Assembly (NCBI RefSeq): GCF_004963255.1
Contig: NZ_SUGA01000001.1
Coordinates: 372,001 to 436,000 of the forward strand
Length of the DNA stretch: 64,000 nt
Source of the DNA: Mesorhizobium sp.
Lineage (GTDB): Bacteria > Pseudomonadota > Alphaproteobacteria > Rhizobiales > Rhizobiaceae
Direction: 5' to 3'
Shown: piece by piece, positions 17,794 through 24,347 of the stretch
Position numbering within the stretch: position 1 is the stretch's first letter
Layout of the letters: each line of letters opens with the position of its first letter
The notes under the pieces: model-generated
Database searches by the model: none
Told to the model about the DNA's origin: nothing
What the model saw: only the letters and a program-made list of their open reading frames with translations
Position numbers and translations under genes: made by a program

Positions 17794-18054
17794 GTGGTGG
17801 GCTGGGCATCGAAACAGGTAATCGTTGGGACAACTTTCTCTACGGTTTTGGCGGCGCTCATGGGCTGTACGTCCATGTTGCCGCCCGGACCAGAGCCGAC
17901 GCCGGTGGCGGCGAGACCTCAGGCGAAGGTCGTCCGCACCACGACGCCAAAAGTTGTCAAGCAACAGAAGGTCACTGCAAAGAAACTGATCAAACCAGTC
18001 AACGAAACCCCACCGGTCGTTGCTCCTTTGGGCGGTGGCGGTGGCTGGGGATAA
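17794..18054 (+). CDS. small lipoprotein, Pro/Lys-rich with Gly-rich tail
   Basis: An 86-residue product beginning at GTG 17794, five bases after a strong AGGAGG (17783-17788). The N-terminus is hydrophobic and ends in a lipobox-like ALMGC, so the mature protein would be lipid-anchored at that cysteine. The rest is proline- and lysine-rich (PPGPEPTPVA, KVVKQQKVTAKK) and ends in GGGGGWG. The gene starts 16 bases after the caspase-like gene and is likely in its operon. No family recognised; a short envelope tether is a reasonable guess. Automatic annotation could miss it because of the GTG start. Confidence 0.7.
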   Translation: MVGWASKQVIVGTTFSTVLAALMGCTSMLPPGPEPTPVAARPQAKVVRTTTPKVVKQQKVTAKKLIKPVNETPPVVAPLGGGGGWG

Positions 18055-18097
18055 GACCTCACTCTTCAGCGCGCATCCAACTCAGTGCTCACCTAAG

Positions 18098-18141
18098 CTG
18101 ATCCAGAAAAGCGGGAACCGGCTTCGGAAAAGATCATGCGC
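18098..18141. repeat. dispersed intergenic repeat of the rhizobial type
   Basis: The sequence beginning CTGATCCAGAAAAGCGGGAA and ending GGAAAAGATCATGCGC is an imperfect palindrome lying between two gene ends. Its form matches short dispersed repeats I recall as common between Mesorhizobium genes. It lies between the convergent lipoprotein gene and the 18144 gene and may serve as a bidirectional 3' end. Confidence 0.55.
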
Positions 18142-18143
18142 CT

Positions 18144-18704
18144 CTAATACGCGTCGACCGATTGCCGCTGCGCTTCCATCTCCACCATCTGGATGCCCAT
18201 TTCGACGAAGGCCGAAAGCACGGCGAAGCGGTCGGCGGTCGAGACGCGCGCCAGCCCCGCCAGAATCCCGGCATTGACGGCGTGGGCGGCGGGGAACCCG
18301 GTCGACAGCATATCGAAGGCCGGGTCGCGCCACGCCGCCGACAAGGCGATCCAGGCAGCAGGCGTTGCCGGCGACGGATCGACAGCGCTGCTGAGCACCG
18401 CCCGATGGCGAGGATTGCCGGGCTCGCTCACCCAATCGCTGACGAGCGCCAGCAATTCGAGATCACCTTCGGCAAGGAGCTCGGCGAGATGGCTCAGGCA
18501 TTCATGCCCCCACCAGACGGCGGCGCGCTCGGGCAGCAGATAGGCGCAGAAGGTCACGGCCTCCTCCGGCACGCGCCCGGCGAGCAGCGCGCGGCAGAAT
18601 TCCAGCGGAGGTTGGGCTACGGCCGGCGACTTCATGTCCCGGGCGATCGCGGGACAGGCAAGAAACAGATCCCTTGCCGTTCTGTATCCGAGTTCATTGG
18701 CCAT
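18144..18704 (-). CDS. conserved hypothetical protein (probably DUF6931-like)
   Basis: A 186-residue cytoplasmic-looking protein from the ATG at 18704 (MANELGYRTARDLFLACPAI). Distinctive stretches are PPLEFCRALLAGRVPEEAVTF and CAYLLPERAAVWWGHECL, followed by alanine-rich helices, for example TPAAWIALSAAWR and TGFPAAHAVNAGILAGLAR. The layout recalls a hypothetical family often found beside type VI secretion genes, perhaps DUF6931; that name is from memory and not certain. No catalytic motif is seen. It diverges from the OmpA-domain gene, with which it shares a 188-base upstream region. Confidence 0.65.
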   Translation of the reverse strand: MANELGYRTARDLFLACPAIARDMKSPAVAQPPLEFCRALLAGRVPEEAVTFCAYLLPERAAVWWGHECLSHLAELLAEGDLELLALVSDWVSEPGNPRHRAVLSSAVDPSPATPAAWIALSAAWRDPAFDMLSTGFPAAHAVNAGILAGLARVSTADRFAVLSAFVEMGIQMVEMEAQRQSVDAY

Positions 18705-18892
18705 CGCTGCCACACCCCGAGCATCGGCACAAACAGCACTGAAACCCGCGGCCAAGCGCCGGTCAAGCCTCAACCTTATCAGGCGGCGGCCATCGGCAAC
18801 GTGCGCTTGTTCACAGACAATCGCTTTGGGATTTGATATAGTCCGCGCCAGCGAAAACCCGCTCGAACAGGTCAAAACAAGGAGTGACGGTC

Positions 18893-19429
18893 ATGCGGTG
18901 GGGCAGCTCAGCCTTGGCATTGGCGGCCGTGCTTTTTTCAACGCACGTTTACGCCGATCCGCTTCAGAAATCGGAAGACATCGTAAAATTCTTCGCCGGC
19001 CAGGGTAATCTTGGCGCCTCACGCGGCATCTGCGTCGGCACCGAGGAAGAGTGCAAGAGCAAGGCCGAGAAGAGCGAGGCGCCGCCCCAGAAGGCTGGCC
19101 TCGACATGATGATCAACTTCGCCCTGGATTCGGCCCAGCTCGACCAGACCGCCCGCACGGAGCTGGACGAGTTCGCCAAGGCGCTTAAGGACAACCGGCT
19201 GAGCACGTTCAGCTTCGTCGTCGAAGGCCACACCGACGCGACCGGCACGGACAGCTACAACCAGGGCCTGTCGCAGCGAAGGGCGCAATCGGTGGCCGCC
19301 TTCCTCGAAGCCAACGGCGTTGAATCGGCGCGGCTCGAAGCGATCGGCCTCGGCAAGTCGCATCCGCGGGTCGCCAATCCATACGACCCGGTCAACCGCC
19401 GTGTGGAAATGCGCATCAGGACGGAATAG
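18893..19429 (+). CDS. exported OmpA-domain protein
   Basis: A 178-residue protein with a signal peptide (residues 1-21, ending VYA) and a C-terminal OmpA/MotB peptidoglycan-binding domain (about 72-178). Markers are MMINFALDSAQLD, VVEGHTDATG, LSQRRAQSVAAFL and the closing NRRVEMRI. The ATG at 18893 follows AAGGAG by eight bases; the in-frame GTG at 18884 is less likely. Two cysteines (C47 and C54) near the junction could form a disulphide. It probably anchors a complex to the cell wall. It diverges from the 18144 gene and ends at a strong terminator. Confidence 0.85.
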   Translation: MRWGSSALALAAVLFSTHVYADPLQKSEDIVKFFAGQGNLGASRGICVGTEEECKSKAEKSEAPPQKAGLDMMINFALDSAQLDQTARTELDEFAKALKDNRLSTFSFVVEGHTDATGTDSYNQGLSQRRAQSVAAFLEANGVESARLEAIGLGKSHPRVANPYDPVNRRVEMRIRTE

Positions 19430-19470
19430 ACGGCCACAGCCAAGCCGACCCGTCAACAGCGAAACAGGTC

Positions 19471-19503
19471 AAGGGGAGCTCGGCCAAGCGCCGGCTCCCC
19501 TTT
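19471..19503. terminator. Rho-independent, probably bidirectional terminator
   Basis: AAGGGGAGC (19471-19479) and GCTCCCCTT (19494-19502) form a perfect 9-bp stem followed by TGTTGCTGTTTG. It lies 41 bases after the OmpA-domain gene and before the convergent end of the second caspase-like gene. Confidence 0.75.
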
Positions 19504-19521
19504 GTTGCTGTTTGTTTCGAC

Positions 19522-19565
19522 GCAATTCCAGGCGGAAAACCGCTTCACACTTTTCCCGAAATTGC
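19522..19565. repeat. dispersed palindromic repeat, copy 1
   Basis: GCAATTCCAGGCGGAAAACCG pairs with a near-complement ending CCCGAAATTGC. It is the same element as the copies at 33090, 34328 and (half) 38443. It lies between convergent genes. Confidence 0.65.
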
Positions 19566-19572
19566 TCAGCGA

Positions 19573-21192
19573 TCAATTCTTGATCGCGTTGCCGATCACA
19601 ACGCCGCTGCCGAAGATCAGCGCCTTGGTCAGGAAGTCGTTGTTTTCTCTCGGCGGCGGCTCGTCCTCGCGAACCACGGTGTCGCTGTTGCGGCGGCGCT
19701 GAACGACCTGCGTCTGTTTCCGGCGCGGCTTTTGCTGCGCCGTCGGGTCCAATGTGCGGGTCTTCTGCACGACCTGCTTCCTGGTCGGCGCGGCGCGCGC
19801 CTGGTCGGCGGCGTTCCTGGCGCGCACGGCATCCATCATCGGGTCGGTCTGGATCACCAGCAGAGCCAGCTGTTCGCGCGTCAGATAGGTGGTTGAGGGC
19901 AAACCGTTCTTGCCTTGCCAGACGCCGATCGCCTGGCGCGTCCTCGGGCCGATATTGCCGTCGACCTGGCCGAGCTCGTTGCCCAGCGCTTCGATGCGCA
20001 ATTGCAGGTCGATGCGGCCGTTGCGGTCGAGCCCGATGGCGCTTTCCGTCAGCTCGGTGCCTTGCGTCTTTCTCATCTCGTCGGTGATGCCGACCGAGGT
20101 GCGGACGGCCGACCCGGGATTGGCACTGGCATCGTCCGCGCCGAGCGCCGCCACCTGCTTGCCCGTCGCCGGATCCTTCAGCTGGTCGATGTTGAGCTTC
20201 GCCACCGTGGCGAAACGGCCGTTCGGAAACTGGTCGAGATAGGCCTCGTAATAGGGGATGGCGTTCTTCTTCGAAGCCTCGTCCCAAAGCCGCTGCTCGA
20301 CTTCCCAGGACGGCGGCTCGCTCGCCACGGGGGCAGGGGTTGCCGTCGCCTTGGCCGTGTCGGCCACCGGTGTCGCGGCGGGCGAGGCCGTTTCCGTCGC
20401 GGGCTTGCCGAGGAACACTTCGCGCCCCAGCGAGGCATTGTGCCATGGCCGCTGCCGGCCTTGCGTGGCTTCCGTCACCTCGCCGCGCACACGCGTCAAG
20501 GCGCTCTGGATCTCGACGCCCGGCTCGGTCAGGTGCTTGGCCAGAGCCAGCGAATAGGGGCTGTCGACGCCGTTGCCGTCGAAGGCGATGGCGCCCGGGT
20601 CGGTCGCATAGGCGATCAGGACGCCGCCCGTGCCCATGCCGTCGGCCTTTGCGTCGACCGGCGCGAGGCCGGCGCCGAGCGAGCGGCTCTTCGGCAGCGC
20701 CGCTGCCAGCGTGCGCGCCAGCGGATTGTCGCGGCAGGCGTCGAGGATGATGATGCCGACGGCGGGATCGGCCGGCAGCGCCGCCATGAATTCGTCGATC
20801 TGGACGGTACGCGTCTTGAGATAGGCCGGCGACGTCAGCTCCGCATCGACCGGAATGAGGTAGTTCCTGCCGTCGACCTGCATGCCATGCCCGGCATAGT
20901 AGATGACGGCGAGGTCGGCATTGTAGGATTCTTCGGTGAATTTGCTGATCAGGCTGTGCATGCCGGCATTGTCCTGGTCGACGCCTTCGATCACCTCGAA
21001 GCCGGCGTTGCGCAGCGTGGACGCGATAAGGCGGGCATCGTTCGCCGGGTTGGGCAAAGCGACGGCATTGACATATTTGCTGTTGCCGATCACCAGCGCG
21101 ACACGCTTGCCGTCGGGCGTGGCGGCCTGGGCGCCGAACGCGGCGTGGAAAAGCAGGATCAACCCGCCCAAAAGGATGGCGAACGCTTTCAT
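19573..21192 (-). CDS. exported caspase-like (peptidase C14) protein with peptidoglycan-binding domain
   Basis: A 539-residue protein. The signal peptide covers residues 1-23 (ending AQA). The caspase-like domain covers about 28-270 with H102 in VIYYAGHGM and C153 in IILDACRDNPLAR. An Ala/Thr/Pro-rich linker follows, then a helical stretch (WEVEQRLWDEASKKNAIPYY) typical of such proteins. Around 385-440 is a peptidoglycan-binding-type domain (GNIGPRTRQAIGVWQGKNGL). The C-terminus is basic and disordered, ending in a short hydrophobic segment (LIFGSGVVIGNAI). Likely periplasmic and wall-associated. It is not a duplicate of the 15228 gene beyond the protease domain. Confidence 0.85.
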   Translation of the reverse strand: MKAFAILLGGLILLFHAAFGAQAATPDGKRVALVIGNSKYVNAVALPNPANDARLIASTLRNAGFEVIEGVDQDNAGMHSLISKFTEESYNADLAVIYYAGHGMQVDGRNYLIPVDAELTSPAYLKTRTVQIDEFMAALPADPAVGIIILDACRDNPLARTLAAALPKSRSLGAGLAPVDAKADGMGTGGVLIAYATDPGAIAFDGNGVDSPYSLALAKHLTEPGVEIQSALTRVRGEVTEATQGRQRPWHNASLGREVFLGKPATETASPAATPVADTAKATATPAPVASEPPSWEVEQRLWDEASKKNAIPYYEAYLDQFPNGRFATVAKLNIDQLKDPATGKQVAALGADDASANPGSAVRTSVGITDEMRKTQGTELTESAIGLDRNGRIDLQLRIEALGNELGQVDGNIGPRTRQAIGVWQGKNGLPSTTYLTREQLALLVIQTDPMMDAVRARNAADQARAAPTRKQVVQKTRTLDPTAQQKPRRKQTQVVQRRRNSDTVVREDEPPPRENNDFLTKALIFGSGVVIGNAIKN

Positions 21193-21315
21193 GGATCAGC
21201 CCTCCGCCCCTTGGGGCGCGTTATCGATGTCTGCGCATGCTGAATGTCGTAAGCGACAACGTCGCTTCTGCCAAAATCGTCCTTGAGCGTCTGTGATCTC
21301 GACCACAGATTTGGT

Positions 21316-21343
21316 TCACGGAGGCTCGAAATTTCCTCCGTGA
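21316..21343 (-). terminator. 9-bp perfect inverted repeat between hydrolase and caspase-like genes
   Basis: TCACGGAGG (21316-21324) and CCTCCGTGA (21335-21343) enclose ten bases. It lies 73 bases beyond the stop of the M23/lytic gene and 124 bases upstream of the second caspase-like gene. It could end the T6SS regulatory operon or act as an operator for the next gene. No T tract is seen. Confidence 0.5.
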
Positions 21344-21415
21344 GTATCCGCTAATTTACCATTGGCGGGCCTGAAAACCAATCGACCTTCCAGCTATGCG
21401 AGGTTGGTGAACCGG

Positions 21416-23845
21416 CTAACCGGGCTCCAGCGTCTCCTCGAGGGACCCTATAAGCGCGGTGATCGCCTGCTTGTATTTCTCGAATTCCGGCGACGTCTGC
21501 CGCACTTCGGTCGTGGTCGTCGTCGGCTGGCCCTGGTCGGTCGCCACGCGCGGCGCTTTCTGCCCCATCTTCCGCTCGGCCCAGTCGACGACATAGCTCG
21601 CGGTCTTGCCGGTGAGGAACGGGTTGGCCTGGATGACGGCCGATCCGAGCACGGCACTCAATTGCGTCGAGCCGGGCGCCGCCAGGACCTGGGCCGCCCC
21701 TTCCATGCCGAGGAAATGGCAAAGATAGAGGCGGCCGGCGGTGATCTGGTGGCCGCGCGCGCGCAGATAGGCCTCGCCCTCGCGCGCCAGGTTGCGCACC
21801 ATTTCACGCGACAGCGTGGCGTCGTAGCGAAGCGCAAGCAGGTCGGCCGTCGAAAGCGAGCGCGCGAGGTCGGGCCGATAGGTGTTCATCATCCGGATCC
21901 ATGTCTTGGAGATGAACTGGCCGGCGCCGGTCGCCGAGGAAAGCGGGTTCTTGGCCCGCGCGCTGCCGCCGCTTTCGACGTGCACGATCCGTTCCGTAAG
22001 CGTTTCGACGGCGGTATCGCCGGAACCGCCGGAGCTGACGGCAACGGCGGTGGCCACCGTGGTGACTGTCCCCAGCGGATCGATCGCCTCGCCGTTCTGG
22101 TAGAGCTCGAAATGCAGATGCGGGCCGGTCGAAAGCCCCGTCGTGCCGATATAGCCAATGACGTCGCCGGCCTTCACCTTGGTGCCGACGCCGCCTGCGA
22201 TGGCGAATTTCTGCATATGTGCATAACGCGTCTCGCGGCCGTTGGCGTGCGTGATCTTCACCAGATTGCCGTAGCCGCCGCCATCGCCCTGGAAGGAGAT
22301 TTGGCCGTCGAAGGCGGCCATGATCGGCGTGCCGACCGGCGCCGCCCAGTCGACGCCCTTGTGGATGCGGACCGTGCCCAGGATCGGATGTTTGCGCGGG
22401 CCGAAGGTCGAGGTCATCACCCCGGCGACGGGCGTGACCATGCCGTTGGTGACGGTCAGCGAGCGCACCTGGTCGTCGCCGGTCACGCAGGCATATTGGC
22501 CGTCGCTCTGCTGGAAGACGAAACAGGCGAGACTTCGGTCCGCGCCCTGGACGCCGACATAGAGCACCCGCCCGGAGATCTCGCCTTGGCCGCGCGGCGT
22601 CTGCGAATAGATCAGCACCAGGCGCTGGTCCTCGCTGGCGAAGGCGTCGAGGTCCTGGCCGCGCGACAGATACATGATCGCCTCGCCGATCACGCTGGTC
22701 GGCACCTTATTGCGCGCCGCCGTCGAATAGATCGCGTCGAGCAGGCGATACTGCCGCTTCGGCCCGCCCTGGTCCGAGGCGCCGGAATAGTTGAACAGGT
22801 CCTCGCGGACCCAGGGGTCGACACCCGACACGAAGGCGCCGGCCGCATTGCGCGTCAGCGTGCCGACATAGACGTTCTTGGCGTAGACGGAGACCTGCAT
22901 CAGCGACATGGTCGTCGTTTCGCGGTTCGGCCTGAACCCGCGCATGGCGACGACAAAGCCGGCCTCCAGCCCGTCGCGGTTGAACAGCGTCTTCAGCGCC
23001 TCGCCGGCAAGCTTCGCGTCATCGGCGGAGAAATGCGCGTCGAGCGCCACGCTGTCCAGGCTGCGGTCGTTGAGGATCTTCACGAACGTGTCCTCGGTCG
23101 CCTCGAAGCGCTGATATTCGCTGGTGACGGTCGCGACGGTCGTGTTGTTCTCGATCGCGGTTTTCTTGAAGGCGGGGAGTGCTGCCTCGCCCTGGTCGAT
23201 GGTCTCGCCCCAGCCGGCCTCGGGGTCTCCGGCGTCCGCCTTGGGCGCCGAGCCGGCATCGCTCTCGTCCGGCGCCGCCTGGAGATCGTTCTGCAGATCG
23301 CCCTGTTGATCGTCCGGCGCCGCGGCCGGAGCCGGCGGGGCCGGTTGCTGGTCGTCGGGCGCCGTAGCCGAAGGCTTGGGCGCGGCCTGCCGCTGCGCCT
23401 GGAAGAAGGCGAAATCCTCCTGCGTCGACGGGATCGTCGTCATGAACTTCTCGCTGGCGCTCAGCATCACGTCGGAGAGGATCTCGATCTGCGGCGAGGC
23501 CCCGGAACTGTCGAGCTCGGCCGGACGCGCGACGGTCTTGCCCTTCGTTGCGGTGTCGGCGTCGGGCGCAAGCGTGATCCACATCGGATCGCCGGCAAGG
23601 TCGATGATCGCCGGCACATAGACCGACGCGTCGGGCGGCACGTCTTCCATGCCCTCGACCGGATGCAGCTCCTCGTCCTCGTCGCCGAACGACCAATAGT
23701 CCCTGGTCAGATAGAAGCCGGTAGCGACGGCAACGACGGCGAGCGTGGCAAGGCCGGCAAGAGCCCGGCGCCAAAGCTTGCGCCGCCGCTCGGCCAGCCG
23801 CGCCAGCTTCTTCTGTTTGAAGCTCGTGTCGATCGCGTGCGTCAC
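21416..23845 (-). CDS. membrane-anchored M23 endopeptidase / lytic-transglycosylase-like fusion
   Basis: An 809-residue protein beginning at a GTG (23845) that overlaps the upstream stop (GTGA). Residues 28-46 form a single membrane helix after a very basic N-terminus, so the bulk is periplasmic. An acidic, Ala/Pro/Gln-rich region follows. The M23 domain (about 470-590) keeps the zinc-site pattern: HKGVDWAAPVGTP and GPHLHFELYQNG. A second domain (about 610-770) has the lysozyme-like signature ERIVHVESGG, then SATGAGQFISKTWIRMM, as in lytic transglycosylases. It would cut both peptide and glycan strands. Operon position after ppkA suggests opening the wall for T6SS assembly; that is inference. 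Confidence 0.87.
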   Translation of the reverse strand: MTHAIDTSFKQKKLARLAERRRKLWRRALAGLATLAVVAVATGFYLTRDYWSFGDEDEELHPVEGMEDVPPDASVYVPAIIDLAGDPMWITLAPDADTATKGKTVARPAELDSSGASPQIEILSDVMLSASEKFMTTIPSTQEDFAFFQAQRQAAPKPSATAPDDQQPAPPAPAAAPDDQQGDLQNDLQAAPDESDAGSAPKADAGDPEAGWGETIDQGEAALPAFKKTAIENNTTVATVTSEYQRFEATEDTFVKILNDRSLDSVALDAHFSADDAKLAGEALKTLFNRDGLEAGFVVAMRGFRPNRETTTMSLMQVSVYAKNVYVGTLTRNAAGAFVSGVDPWVREDLFNYSGASDQGGPKRQYRLLDAIYSTAARNKVPTSVIGEAIMYLSRGQDLDAFASEDQRLVLIYSQTPRGQGEISGRVLYVGVQGADRSLACFVFQQSDGQYACVTGDDQVRSLTVTNGMVTPVAGVMTSTFGPRKHPILGTVRIHKGVDWAAPVGTPIMAAFDGQISFQGDGGGYGNLVKITHANGRETRYAHMQKFAIAGGVGTKVKAGDVIGYIGTTGLSTGPHLHFELYQNGEAIDPLGTVTTVATAVAVSSGGSGDTAVETLTERIVHVESGGSARAKNPLSSATGAGQFISKTWIRMMNTYRPDLARSLSTADLLALRYDATLSREMVRNLAREGEAYLRARGHQITAGRLYLCHFLGMEGAAQVLAAPGSTQLSAVLGSAVIQANPFLTGKTASYVVDWAERKMGQKAPRVATDQGQPTTTTTEVRQTSPEFEKYKQAITALIGSLEETLEPG

Positions 23846-24336
23846 GGGCTGTTTCCGGTCAGGAAATAGGTCCAGCGCACCTGCTCGAGCGTATCGACCT
23901 CGACGAAGCGCGCCGCGATATGGCCGCGCTGCCAGCACTCCTCGATGCCGCGGATGGAAAAGCGCCGCCGGTCGATGCACATCTCGGTCGACCCGTCGAG
24001 GATCGCGTGGCCGAAGACGTCCGTGGCGTAGAGATAGATGTAGCGGTTGGTCAGCTCCTCGCGGATGACGTTGACGCACTGGTTGGCGCCGATCGTCCAC
24101 CAGCCGTCCGTCTGGTCGGCATTGTCGACCTTCTGTCCGACCGCGAGATTGACGACGTCGAGCGTCTGGTTGCAGACGGTGAATTCGGCACGCGCCTTGC
24201 CGGGCGAAAGCATCGAGAACAGCGCCGCGCCGAGCAGCACGGCAAGCGTCATGCGACCCGGCAACGGCAATCGAAGCCGGCTACGCAGCTTGCGTGGCGA
24301 GGGCGGGCACAAGGAACGCGGGCTGCGAAGATCCAT
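23842..24336 (-). CDS. exported DUF1036 protein
   Basis: A 164-residue DUF1036-type protein. Marker residues include FTVCNQTLDVVNLAVG, the WWTIGANQCVNV segment and a cysteine pair further on (EMCIDRRRFSIRGIEECW). A signal peptide ends near GKARA. The ATG at 24336 gives a long basic leader; an internal ATG at 24252 (MTLAVLLGAALF) gives a compact signal peptide and may be the true start. The gene is 11 bases after ppkA and its stop overlaps the next start. The function of the family is unknown to me; four cysteines suggest a disulphide-stabilised periplasmic protein. Confidence 0.78.
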   Translation of the reverse strand: MDLRSPRSLCPPSPRKLRSRLRLPLPGRMTLAVLLGAALFSMLSPGKARAEFTVCNQTLDVVNLAVGQKVDNADQTDGWWTIGANQCVNVIREELTNRYIYLYATDVFGHAILDGSTEMCIDRRRFSIRGIEECWQRGHIAARFVEVDTLEQVRWTYFLTGNSP

Positions 24337-24347
24337 CGGCGTCCATG

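Noticed and set aside
21362..23869. 835-residue open frame on the plus strand opposite the M23/lytic gene
   Set aside because: Antisense shadow rich in Arg/His/Gly; the minus frame has intact catalytic motifs.
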